This document shows positions 24,961 through 36,069 of a stretch of 64,000 bases of DNA, in pieces (the first letter of the stretch is position 1; each line of letters opens with the position of its first letter). A model generated the notes under the pieces. That model did not search any database, had not been told where the DNA came from, and was given only the letters and a program-made list of their open reading frames with translations. The position numbers and the translations under genes were made by a program. The stretch is from Mactromeris polynyma (taxonomy: Eukaryota > Mollusca > Bivalvia > Venerida > Mactridae): contig JASFXZ010000018.1 in assembly GCA_032209605.1 (NCBI GenBank), forward strand, positions 5,955,904 to 6,019,903, given 5' to 3'.

Positions 24961-26404
24961 CGCTGCTTGATCTCACATTACATCACAGTGATTGTAGTTA
25001 GCTTAAATGTACGAAGAACGATGCGTTGTAGTAGTTTCTTGTTGCTGATATACATGTAGTCTGTAATTGAAATGTACGCATGTGTCGATTGTTGACACTA
25101 GCGACAATTTATAAGAGCAATGAGTGTCTGCTTTAACTTTGTCCCGGTGTTTCTCATACAAACTTGAGTATGACTATCAACCATTTCGTTATGGATTTGC
25201 CTTAATGTTACCCCATAAGGTTTTGCAATAACGTATAGCGGCAATTTCCGAGTACTAGTATTTTCATAAATATTAGAATCGGCATTCGCCTTAATTACCC
25301 ATGAAACACATCACGCGTGTTATTGCTGCATTGAGTCATTGTTAATCGGCATCGTATTGGGTTTTTATATTAGGAATGTGTATCGATAACCGACATTTCA
25401 CATACGAAAGTACGCGTTGGTACGTAATTATATCCGAATAATGACTTGTAGATTAATTTATGTTTTTTATTGGTTTAATGCCATTTTTTGTTATGTTATT
25501 TCAACTTACATTTCTTCCAAAATGTTCCAGTTATATAAAGGGGTCAGTTGACCTTACCAGTTTTCCTTGAATTAGTAATTGACAAGTACTCACTTGCCCT
25601 TCCACAAGTAACAGTCATCTTAAATGTACAACAGTCAGAGTTGGAAGACAAATTTCCGAAGCAAACTGAACTTACCGGGCGTGCTTGACTTGTAAATTTA
25701 ACAACATGACATTTCCTTGTACCTGTACTCAAAGCGAAAAGTGAAAACATGATAAGTCTTTCGCCATTGAAATAGACAAAAATCACGTTTTTTACGATTT
25801 TTACCTATACATTGGTCTATCATTTTATAGTAACACACTGGAGGAGTAACTGGTATTTGTTTTTGCTTAATAGACACCTATCTAAACATTTTGGTCCAAA
25901 TCTATGATACACAGACGTCATACGATAATCGTATAACAAGTTAATTGACTTCATTTTTGCCTGACTGAAAGCATCTGTTTGTGTGTTCTTAATGCGGAAG
26001 AGACACTGTAAATACGTTTTGCATCACCCATTCGTAATCATTTTATCGAAGCATTATATGGTCTAGTGGCGTAATCATATCGTCTAGTTTGAGATGCATT
26101 TAGATGTCAGCTATTCAAATTACATAGACAGTAACATACGACGATGAATATGGGAGACTGGTACCGTCTTTTTGAGACATGATCTCATATTATTTTGTGA
26201 GTCAAGAAATAAAGAGTAAACGAGGGACTATGATGACGTGTTCATGTACTCTTTTTTGAGAAATAACTAATTCCCCAACAACTTTCGGGATACATTTATT
26301 CTCCAAATTGTTCGAAACAACCTACAACTTCCTCACACATACTTCGTTTGCTTTGAGATTTAAGTGAAAATGTGACGATATAATTGCTATATAACATATA
26401 ACAA

Positions 26405-26640
26405 ATTCTAAAAGAGAGAGAATATGTAGCTACAGGGAACGCCACATACATAAGACAATGCCTCCCCACGCAGACCTCCGCGAACAAAAAAATCCATAAA
26501 ACTAAGGCACTTGGGGAGGTTAAAGGGTACATACGTTAAGGAACAGAGGCACAAGGAATGGTCTGACAGACCATAAGGAATTACTAGGAGAATCAAAGAA
26601 GACAGTGAAAGAGCGGGGCGTCTATAAATGAAGAAGAGAT
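26405..26640 (-). repeat. R1 repeat, X1-specific truncated insertion
   Basis: X2 (30,290) reads CAAAATCTAAG into CTATAAATGAAGAA without this block, so it inserted after X1 and X2 separated. It includes the common end and about 235 bp. Two overlapping minus frames here (26,296-26,647) are R1, not genes. Confidence 0.75.
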
Positions 26641-27237
26641 TTGTCAACTGATCATAATCTTAAATATTTAATCCAATCTACGTCGTATAACATTCCGCGA
26701 TGATCACGCTCTGACAAAGCCAACAACATAATGATTCTCCCTATTCCACTATTCCACACCTTTTTTATGTTTAGAGCATATGGTTCTTCGTAGTTTAACG
26801 AAACAAACTCTACGCAGCGCACTCTTGCGCTAACTCGTATGATTTATGGAGGTTTGAAAATCGTCGACTTCGGTCTTAAGGCATCTACGTGTTCTAGGTC
26901 ATCATTCGATACAATCATTTATAATTAACTACATTACAGCTCTTAAGCCAAGCCTTTGTTCACGATGTACTGAATCGGTAATAAACGACGCCTCAGACAA
27001 TTCAATATCTGACTTACTGGACAGCTTTCGGTTATACCAATTACATACAATCATGATTTCACAGAGTGTAAGAACAATATAATGTAAGCGATATAAAAGA
27101 ACACTTACATTAAACCTGGTTCATTTCAATAGAAGGAGTACAATTGGTAAGATATATAGTTACATTCTAAAACGATATGTAATTAAACCACTATTCATTT
27201 TAGTGTAGTTCTGTCTCACTAAAATCTCCATAGTTGT

Positions 27238-27395
27238 TTTTATGGTGGACCAGAACATTTGTAGCACCTATATTCCAATACATGTTTACCATTGCACCTC
27301 ATCAGTCACTTATGTTTTTAGATTGTTATTAACGTAGAGACAGTGAGAGGAGGCATTGTATTATCCATGTGACGTTCCCTGTAACAACTGTCAAT
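27238..27395 (+). repeat. R1 fragment between X1 and X2
   Basis: Diverged R1 sense sequence (CTTATGTTTTTAGATTG, GAGGAGGCATTGTATT, GTGACGTTCCCTGTAACA) at the junction of the two X copies. Confidence 0.5.
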
Positions 27396-28320
27396 GGCAA
27401 TTATGGTTAGGATAAGTCAAACATTGAGAGAAACATGTGGCATAACAGAAACAAAACCATCCAGATACGTTGTATCATAATATGGGAGAATATATACGCT
27501 GAAGTTATAAATAAATCAGATGTTCAAGAATCTAACATCACAGACAATGGGAACATTTTTCCGACAATAATTTAAATTACCAACATTTTCTTTCTCTATT
27601 CAACCAAGTGTGTTAGTTACTGTAATTCTGTTTATTGTCTTTGTTATTGAGGTTAGCATTGATTAAGAAATACTCTAATTGCCAAAACAAAAGTTGTGTT
27701 TAGTAAATGTCTTCACTTACTTTCAATAGTATTGTCAGTTTATGCAAATTGATAAATCGCTTGATATCCAGTATTGGTAACTCTATAATCTATCTATCAA
27801 TGTTTGATACATCGGGACAAACCTTGGATTAGTTCTGTGTATCCTTTTTGTATAATTAGAATGCATTCTATACAGTTATTGTTTACTTTGATTAATTCTT
27901 GAAATAATACAGCGCGGTACAATCCCCCACCAGTTTAGTTTGATTTATTTTCCTTCAATATTTATATCATTTTATACCCTAGAATATGTGCTGCTTGTTC
28001 CAAGTTTATACCAGTGAAGTCAGTCCTAAAATGGTATAGTCGTAAAATTGTTTTTTTTCTCAGTATATACCATTTTATATAGTTTATTAGAATTTGTCTT
28101 TAAATTCCCTTTCCAAAATTCTAGCATACAAGATTATTTCTAATTAACAACATTTTCCAGTTTACTTTATAAGTATATGGATATTTTTCGCAGTCTGATG
28201 TGAATAATATAGTTACTGAGAGCTGTGTCAGGCTGTTGCTGCTTGTTTCTCCGTGGTGGATTATATACAGTGTGTTTGTTGTTATGTACGATTGATTAGT
28301 TATTGCCTACTTAGTCAACA

Positions 28321-28321
<1 letters not shown>

Positions 28322-28351
<30 letters not shown>
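28322..28351 (+). repeat. (GT)n microsatellite
   Basis: About 14 GT units directly abutting the R1 start TGTTGGAAATC. The matching place in X1 (23,705-23,728) is an unexpanded TGTGTATATG. Confidence 0.9.
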
Positions 28352-28590
28352 TGGAAATCAGTGACTATATAGCGATTAAATGTGAGGTTCACATGATAAA
28401 GTGTTCATGTTTTTCCCTACCCTCTTCCGGAATGTTGATGCTAGCTCCATGATGTATTACATCCGTTACCCATCCGTTTGTCCTTAATTCTACTTAGTTT
28501 TCCGTTCAGGTCGGCCAGGCAATTCCTTACGCCCCCGTTCCCTTGCGTATTAACCATTGTTAATCTCGTTCGCTTTTTCATGGTCTGTCG
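28351..28590 (+). repeat. R1 repeat, internally deleted
   Basis: Has the R1 start and the middle (GTCGGCCAGGCAATTCC, CGTTCCCTTGCGTATT) but not the common end. Orthologous to 23,729 in X1. Confidence 0.6.
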
Positions 28591-29060
28591 GAGATCCACC
28601 TGGTCCACATGCAGCATCTGATGAATTTCAGTACCGGCCGGGCATGCTACTGCTCGTTGTTGATTATAAATTCTGCGTGGTTGGAGTACATGTATCGCAT
28701 ACCATTATCCATAAAACACGTCATACGTGCTATTGCTGCATTTGGTCATTTTACATCGCCATTGGGCTGTTTTTTAGGACGTTGTTCCAATAACCGACAT
28801 TTCACATACTGAAGTACGTGTTAGTATGTAATGATAATGATTGATATAATACTATGCTTTGTTTTATCATTGTGTGAACCTTATTTTTCTTTCAACATTT
28901 TCCAGTTTTATCAAGCGGTCAGATGACCCAAATCAGTTTCCCCGGAATGAATAATCATCAAATACTAACTTTCCCTTCCACAAGCGGTTGTCAACTTCTC
29001 AACATATAGCATAGGGTGAAGATAAATTTCCGTAGCTAGATTTCACGTAAGGACATGACT

Positions 29061-29128
29061 TGCCCCGCCAGAACCCAGCCCCTTCTGGATGAAAGTCGAG
29101 CGCTCTACTAACTGAACTTGCCGGGTGA
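29061..29128 (-). repeat. tRNA-like sequence (glutamate-like)
   Basis: The minus strand reads AAGTTCAGTTAGTAGAGCG and loop CTTTCAT (anticodon TTC, glutamate) in a partly pairing stem, then GGGCTGGGTTCTGGC where GGTTCGA would stand. X1 (25,655-25,680) retains only the edge of it. Degraded SINE head or pseudogene. Confidence 0.5.
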
Positions 29129-29154
29129 GTTTGTCTTGTAGATTTAAAAGAAGC

Positions 29155-29510
29155 ATTGCCTTGTTTAATGTTTAAGATGTATGTTAAATTCCGCTTCCCT
29201 CATGTTCGATTTTCCCTTGATATTTTGTTCACGTCGTTATTGTATACTCCTTATCGGCATATTGTTGCTTGCTTTCTTGACTTGTTCCGTGATGTATGCC
29301 ATCCATTACATTCCCCACTGTTCGTCCTCATTAAGTATCCTAAGTTGTTCTTAATGGTCAGCAAGGCCATTTCTTGCGGCCCTGTTCCCTTGCGTATTTA
29401 CCCTTGCACCTAATCAATGTCTGATGTTTTCTGGACGGTTTACCGGAGGTCTGTGTGGGGAGGCATTATCTTGTATATAAAACGTTCCGGTAGCAACTAA
29501 TTTTCTCTTG
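29155..29510 (+). repeat. R1 repeat, X2-specific insertion
   Basis: R1 sense sequence from ATTCCGCTTCCC through CATATTGTTGCTTGC to TGTGGGGAGGCATT and TAGCAACTAATTTTCTC. Absent at the equivalent point of X1 (about 25,700). Confidence 0.7.
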
Positions 29511-31491
29511 TACCAATAAACCTAGCAAAATAGCTATTGTCATTCGTCATTGAAATATACAATGACTGTCTTGTTTTCATTGATACAATTTATTTCAAAG
29601 AAACTTTGCACTCCCTTACGTTTGTATTGATTCGTCTGTCATGTTTTAAGTATCACACACGGGGAAGTAACTAGTATAATTTGCTTGCTTCACAGACAAA
29701 TATTTAAGCCTTGAGTCCAAGTCGACTGCTTCAATGACACACATGCGTCATACAATAATCGTATAAATTAACTAATTTCATTTTACTGAAAGGTTTCATC
29801 TTTTTCTTAATGTGGTAGGGAAGACACAAAGGCATTTGCATCACCCATTTGTAATAATGTTATCGAAGCATTACATGATCTAGTTGCGTAATCAAGTCGT
29901 CTTTTTTTAGATGCATTAAGATGATTACCACTCGTATTAGTTTAGTAGAAAGTAAAGTACATTTGTATATCAGTGTTCATGGGACATTCGTGTCGTATTC
30001 ATGTCGTCTAATTTAAGACGCATGAAGATGACATGTGCACATAGTTATACTCGTATAACTCTAGTCAAGTACAGAAACCCATATGGGAGACTCTGATGCT
30101 ATGTTCGTGTCTTTTTCGAGATATAAATAATTCACTAGCGATTTTCGGAATAGCTATATTATCAAAATGTAAAGAAAAACGTAACACTTCCTCCGCACCT
30201 ACTTCGTTTACTTTGCAATATAAGCTAAGTGAAACACATGTGACGATGAAATTGCTATAAGATGAAATATCAAAATCTAAGTAAGTTTAGTGGTAAATAT
30301 CTCCACGACTATAAATGAAGAATAAGTTGATCAACTCGAGACTTGCCTGAAAAGTAAAATAAAATCTACATCGCATATCATTCCCCGATTGTTGATAATC
30401 AATAAAAGCTCGGACAAAATGCTAAACATACAATGACAGTTTTTTCCCAACGAAGTATTTTGCTATACACTTCTCAAAGAGGTAGCGCTGTAGTCTCACC
30501 GGCATGGCAAAACGACATGTGCAACGCAGCTAGCTATTAAATTAGGCAAAATATATGTATGCAACACGTTAACGTGTATCAATTATGATTTGTTCGACTT
30601 AGTGAAAGAAACAGGATCTTCTGAATCCCGAAAGTTTTAAAACATGACACCATAGATTTTGTCGCCAAATAATAGTAATCTATAAAGGTTTACACAAAGA
30701 TTCATGCCTTACAACACGGATTTTAGCGACAAAGTCGAGCCATGAAAATACACAATGAGTAGATCTACAAATATCTAAAACTTGTTGAACTGTTTGTCTG
30801 TCCTGTGATACATCAACTATTCCTTCAGTTTTCGAGTTCATGATTATATAATTCTTTGAGAGAAGTGCCGTATTTTATTGGAGCAATCTCACTTACGCGT
30901 ATAAGTTCAAAAAGCCTTGACTTCTGTCGATCATAAAGGTATATGCATACACTCGCTGACATGTTTGGTTTGACTGTATTTCTAGCGTATTCCTATATAC
31001 AATCTTACGTCATCTACATGTTTTATGTCATCACATAATGAACTAGCTAATTATTAATTAAATTACAGCTGTAACTGTATACCTTTGTTCACGCTGTACC
31101 TTATCGGTAATATACTTGTCAGACAATTCAATATCTGACATACTGGACACTTTTCAAGCATATAATGTGAGCGATATAAAAGTACACAAACTGAAACATG
31201 TTCTTTTTCAATGCAAGGAGTGCAAATGAAAATAATATACGTTGTAAAGATATGTAATTAATATTGATAAACCCTTTGTCACGATAGTATAGGTCTGTGA
31301 AAACGCACTGTATTTGAATTAGATGACAGCTTGATGTTAATTAGCGTTTTTTGTCATCATAATAAGACACACGCACTTTGTATGTATGTAAGAATAATTC
31401 AGCTGATATACGTTTGTTTACATTATATAAAATTGTAGGGAAATTAACAAGCTAGAGTTTCAAGGCCCTGACTATTGATCAACTTGAGCAA

Positions 31492-31945
31492 TGTTGGAAA
31501 TCAATGACCATATAGCGATTAAAGCTGAGGTTAGCTAGCTATTTTTACTGACAGTTCCAAGGCTGTAATTCGCTGTATGGTTATTGTTTCTTTTTGTGTT
31601 TTGAATGTATGTTATATTTCGCTTTCCCCTGTGCAATTCTTTTACTTTATATAGTGTTCAGGTTAATGCCTGCCCAGTTTCGGCCTATTGTTACCAACTG
31701 TCTTGACTTGTCCTGTGATATTTTCCATCCATTAATCCCTCCTCCTTCACTGTCCTCTTTGATTCTCCTAGTTATTCCTTAAGGTCTGCCAGGCCATTCC
31801 TTGCCCCTCCGTTCATTAACGTGTGTATCATTTAACCCCCTCAAGTGCCTTATGTTTTATGGATTGTTGTTTTCCCGGAGGTCTATTTTGGGAGGCACTC
31901 TCTTACGTATGTGGCGTTCCCTGTAGCAAATTATTCTCTTTATAT
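31492..31945 (+). repeat. R1 repeat, full-length reference copy
   Basis: Complete from TGTTGGAAATCAATGACC to CCCTGTAGCAAATTATTC, 454 bp. It has no long conserved frame and no direct repeats at the flanks that I can find. Confidence 0.8.
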
Positions 31946-31969
31946 AATCAGACGTGGACGAGAACTGTT

Positions 31970-32128
31970 GGCCATATACATTCTGTCCAAGTTTAGTTCG
32001 TATTGCTGAAGAATGAATGAGGATGCTAGACAGTAAAAAATCCAATACTGGTCGACGGACGACCATTGGATGGGCGGGCATTCTACGACCATAATATCTC
32101 ACCATTGAACACTGTCTGCTAAGGTGAG
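31970..32128 (-). repeat. Dispersed repeat of a kind common in marine invertebrates
   Basis: The minus strand reads TTAGCTCACCTTAGCAGACA...GTCGTCCGTCGACCAG...CTAAACTTGGACAGAATG. This order of words (ctcacct, cgtccgtcg, aaacttggacagaatg) resembles a dispersed repeat I recall from many marine invertebrate genomes. Its 95-codon frame is repeat sequence. Recognition is from memory only. Confidence 0.4.
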
Positions 32129-32159
32129 CTAAAAACACTCTCACCAGACATATGAATCA

Positions 32160-33155
32160 TGTACATGTACTTCAACTTGTTTAAAAAACTCAAATGATTC
32201 AGGATACTAATACATCATACCATTTCCATGTTGAACATATTCTGAAATAATGACTTTCATTTAAGGTCGTGCATATTCAGCAATCACGTTACAAGCTTAT
32301 GACAAAGTCTACGATTTTAAGACGTACAGTTTACGTAGGTGCCACAGTTTTAAAATAATGTGTCTGCTCCTTGTTGAGCAACTTCGCATTGAAATGTAGG
32401 TTAAGATATTGACACACATTCGTTCTCCAAAGTCAAGAAGTAATTTTGTTTATATTTCATCAGATACACAAAACATCTTTTAGGGCGATGAACTGATTTC
32501 CTTTTAAGTACGGAACACGTCAAATGTACACGTATGTTACAGGAGTGTCATTTTACATACGTTACATCTATGGCACATCAGACAAGTGGGAATACTTGTG
32601 TCCAGTGGTTTGGCCGACTCTTGCATAGGTAGGTTATCATTCTACATATATTTTGGAGCATTGGTTTGTGTCTTAGTTAAAACATGTGCTTTGTAGAATA
32701 ACTTCTCAGTTCTGGTGTCGAATTCTTGTTGGGGAATAATCAAATAAACTTGGTAAAATCACTTTCTTCAGCCTCGTATGTGCTTCGTATGTCTGAAGTC
32801 ATTCCAAACATAGGACCTCTTAGCATACATATTAACATTTGACGTATTTTATCAATGTCATAGACATCACTGAATGTCAAATATAATGCTCAAAGCCGTA
32901 AACTACAATGCCATTCGCTCTTACAATATCTGTTCTTTGAATTGGAATTTTACATTTGAGATAATATTTAGATTGGTTTGTACACCAAGAACTCCATTTT
33001 CAAATCAATAACACGTATTCCAGTGACTTCAATCGAGCCTCAATGACTTCTTACACGACATGCCTAACACGAGAGTGGAGTTGTTCAATCATCCTTGTAT
33101 CCATAACGATCACTTTTTCTTATATTTATTGATAATTGTCATCAAATGTTATTAC
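32160..33155. other. Mostly nothing; one weak exon-like stretch
   Basis: A minus-strand open stretch at about 32,765-32,869 (peptide DVYDIDKIRQMLICMLRGP...) looks protein-like. Its acceptor is poor and its phase does not fit the exon at 33,156, so it is not called. Confidence 0.3.
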
Positions 33156-33360
33156 CGTATCGTCATTTAGGATGTTATTCGTCACGTTCACCGAGAAGTT
33201 GTGAAATGAAATGATTTTGGCCCACACATACACATAGTTCCCCTGTTCAACGACCGTCTCGATGGAAGTGACAAATAGCATCCTGATGGATGATATAATA
33301 ATAGCATTTGATGAAAGTACGAGGTGACATGTTACGTCCAATAGACAACTCGATGAACAG
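33156..33360 (-). CDS. Candidate exon, possibly PKD-like domain
   Basis: A strong acceptor (TTACTCTTATTCTCTTTAATTATCGCAG) precedes 68 open codons ending at a donor (ACG then GTAATA). The peptide includes LDVTCHLVLSS, VTSIETVVEQGNYVYVWAK and FHNFSVNVTNNI. The succession 'V..GNY.V.V.A....S..N.SV.VT' resembles the second half of PKD-type immunoglobulin-like domains of polycystin or receptor-for-egg-jelly proteins. That assignment is tentative and rests on pattern only. One base precedes the first codon, and the end is phase 0. It pairs in phase with 33,629-33,721. Confidence 0.4.
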
Positions 33361-33628
33361 CTGCGATAATTAAAGAGAATAAGAGTAACCTGGTTTATGA
33401 GCTTTATGAATGTGACGTGTCACCTTCCAGTGCCACTAATACCAATGCATTTTCAGTTAATTGAGAATTGTCAATAAAAGATGCAGAGATAAAATCGTTA
33501 AAACATGAAATACAATTTTTAAATATGTCATAATGAAATATAACAAAGACTTGCACAACATTGCATAACGTCGGCAGAATTGACTGACATTACTGAATAC
33601 GTAATGGCGACGTATAACATCATTATAC

Positions 33629-33721
33629 CGGATTACACCACGATGAAGTTGAACAACCGTCTGATGGTGATATGACATTGTAACATCCCCAGGATACACA
33701 CGCGCAGTCTCGGAAATATAT
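33629..33721 (-). CDS. Candidate exon upstream of the PKD-like exon
   Basis: Acceptor ATGATCTTCAG at 33,722 and donor CCG then GTATAA at 33,628. The frame YISETARVYPGDVTM...VVQLHRGVI is open for 30 codons and leaves two bases, which join the single leading base of the exon at 33,156-33,360. A second frame is also open here, so the phase match (one in three by chance) is modest support. Confidence 0.3.
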
Positions 33722-34440
33722 CTGAAGATCATTTGATATAATACAACTGACGTGCCGAAGAGTCATTCCTTGTACTTAATGTTTACGACTTGTCACATGC
33801 GAGAATATATCACTTTGGTTTGATATTCATTTCTTCGATGTTTGAAAAGAAAGAGCATTCACACAACGATACACAAAACGAGCATGTACTAATAATATAA
33901 GCAGGTATCCACAGACTAGTTAATGATCCATTAAATTGTTTGTACTAAACTCTTTGTTGCTACACTCTTACCATATACATTTGATATTTTGATTACTGTC
34001 TGCAATGAACGACCTTTCCGGAATTTTATGTGCACATGATTGTAAAACATCTACTTTACCATATGAGGCTCTACGTAATGTTATCACGATTTGCTACATA
34101 ACATAGCGAGCTATAATTACTGTAATTAATCATTTAATACAAGCGCTTGTCAAGTGTAGTAAATGAATAATTATCAAATAAATGTGATGGTATTTCATTC
34201 AGAGTATAACCAGAACTAGTTTTGTATTAGATAACGTACAAGAAATGCATTGATGCAAAGCATCCAAGGGCACCTCAAAACTGGTGCACAATGTTTTGGA
34301 ATAGCGTAATGGCGGAAAAATCTTTTGGAATAGTCCATTTTCATACTATCATTGGCGTGTATTTCCTTTTAAACACCGTAACTTGCATAAATATCCACGT
34401 TACAAGTACCACTGTTAATATTGATTTAAGTAAAGTGAAA
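33722..34440. other. No supported feature
   Basis: AT-rich. The only frame of note is a small plus-strand one starting just beyond, at 34,441-34,605 (see findings). Confidence 0.4.
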
Positions 34441-34943
34441 ATGAAGATTTTTATAATTAATTTTTTTATAATTTTATCTTCGACACCTAACACGCATGAA
34501 GTTTATGTAGAATCGTCCTATTGTTCGGGGATCAACAAGTATTTATCATACACATGTCGTTTTAAATTTGTAAAAGACATTCATTCGACAATACAAATGC
34601 ATTAAAAATATTTTGTTTCTAAATCATAAAAATACAAAAAGTAACGTGTAATGTTACTGCCGTTTAACCCTTAATAAAAAAATAGATTCAGTTATAAATA
34701 GATGCTCCTACCATAGTCTCAAAAATTTCGTGATTCCATTAAAGGCCCCGCCCTCATGGGCGGCGCCAATAATATTTACAATATAGAAATAGTTCATGCA
34801 GATTCGCTTGCTGCTGATGCTGGATTAGATACGCTTGGATTTTGAAATTCTGCGATCGCAATTTTCTTTTTAACTGGGGCTTTAGGTCTGAGACAACCAG
34901 TGTCATCTAATAGCTTTTCAAGCTATCGTGTTAAACGAAACCG

Positions 34944-35227
34944 TCATGGGCGCCTCCTAGTATCATATTTGGCAAAGATGGGTATTTTGGTTACGAATGA
35001 CCGACCTTCCGTAACTTTGATGAATAACTTCAGTGTTTGTCCCGTTTCCCATTTATAAAAACAAGGATAGTCAGTCAATTTATGCTGTATATGAAATTTT
35101 CGTTGGTCGTGTCTCTCTTTAAGTAAAAAACATTCAAAACCATTTTTATTGTTAGAATTGTGATTAAGATCTGTGAATTCGCAACAGTTTGTCATATTAT
35201 GCACATACTCAGTGAATAAGGTCACGT
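34944..35227 (-). CDS. Terminal exon of unrecognised gene
   Basis: Open from an acceptor (AAGTACAACAG) for 93 codons to TGA. The peptide is clearly protein-like: VTLFTEYVHNMTNCC, then GFECFLLKERHDQRKFHIQ, DYPCFYKWETGQTLKLFI and KVTEGRSFVTKIPIFAK, ending RRRP. It has four cysteines and two sequons (NMT and none in the tail). The exon begins with two bases of a split codon, which the single base left by 35,446-35,548 completes, giving Asp. The intron is 218 bp. I do not recognise the family. No polyadenylation hexamer was seen close downstream. Confidence 0.5.
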
Positions 35228-35445
35228 CTGTTGTACTTATTCATGTTAAGAAGTATTTCTCCTTAATTATATTAACCTAACACTATATTATATCTGACCT
35301 CATTTGGTTTGTGTATATAACACTCGTCTGGACTTACATAGGTCAATCGCTTAGCAACCGTTGGGAGCTGATTGTGTATACATGTAGTTAAAATACGTTT
35401 CTCCAATTGAATGATATAAATGAGTATGTTAATAATAGAAAATAC

Positions 35446-35548
35446 CTTGTGACCAGTATTCTGTGCAGGCAGTTATTTCCTTAGACGTAACAAGATCTTC
35501 CTCTACAGTCCAGTAATTGCCCATAGAAGCAACGAGCTTGCTCAAGTC
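35446..35548 (-). CDS. Internal exon of the same unrecognised gene
   Basis: Flanked by acceptor TTGTTGTTCAG and donor CAAG then GTATTTTC. Only one of three frames is open, giving DLSKLVASMGNYWTVEEDLV then TSKEITACTEYWSQ. It leaves one base that fits the phase of the exon at 34,944-35,227. Acidic, with two tryptophans. Upstream exons were not found. A dead LINE on the same strand begins 520 bp further 5'. Confidence 0.5.
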
Positions 35549-36069
35549 CTGAACAACAATACACATCGTGAAAGGTTAATCGATATTTTGCAATGTTTAT
35601 TCGGTAAGCTCCGTCAGAGCAATAATGGATTGCTAATCTGAAAATCAAAGGTTCTCACCAAAGATGGAGTGTAATAAATGGTTACTTTTGAAATGTGTTG
35701 ATATATAAAGATGCGTATCACACCATCACAGGTGCTATGGTTTTAGTATTTGAAGAATATGAAATATTTTTTATTCTTTTTATACAATAATGCGGATAAA
35801 ATTTGAAAATTCATACCATTCCAAAAAAGAAATGACCTTTTTTCTTCTCTGAAACTGTTTATCCTTTAAAAGTAAACCGATACATGAACAGTTACATTTA
35901 TGTCTTACTCCTTCATATTTTTATGTAGGGAAACCTCTGTATACTAAACAGACTTGCACATTTAAGAAACAAAATTGAAATATTTGAAAGTAATCAAAAC
36001 TAAATGTTCTTTTTATGACTTTTGTGTCAACTTGGCATGTTTTGTTTGAACATACAAATATTGACTATG

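Larger units (their letters stand above)
22910..27240 (+). repeat. Segmental duplication X, copy X1
   Basis: Shares many blocks with 27,450-31,280: 23,100-23,215 with 27,567-27,655; 23,560-23,740 with 28,180-28,365; 24,690-24,920 with 27,770-27,985; 25,240-25,790 with 28,690-29,150; 26,030-26,130 with 29,870-29,940; 26,930-27,030 with 31,060-31,150. Identity is moderate. The order of the second and third blocks differs between copies. Confidence 0.75.
27450..31280 (+). repeat. Segmental duplication X, copy X2
   Basis: Partner of 22,910-27,240. It lacks the 238 bp element and the minus R1 of X1, and has gained an R1 at 29,155-29,510 and a (GT)n expansion. Its last 800 bp (30,340-31,200) still follow the end of X1. 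Confidence 0.75.

Noticed and set aside
25544..25786. 80-codon minus frame with a GTGAGT donor-like site.
   Set aside because: It is the X1 version of a stretch that holds a decayed tRNA-like SINE in X2; the frame is not kept.
1719..32144. Many 60-95 codon frames at R1 copies (for example 1,719-1,999, 23,921-24,145, 26,296-26,647, 31,594-31,782).
   Set aside because: They come from the repeat, occur in both senses, and are broken at different places in each copy.
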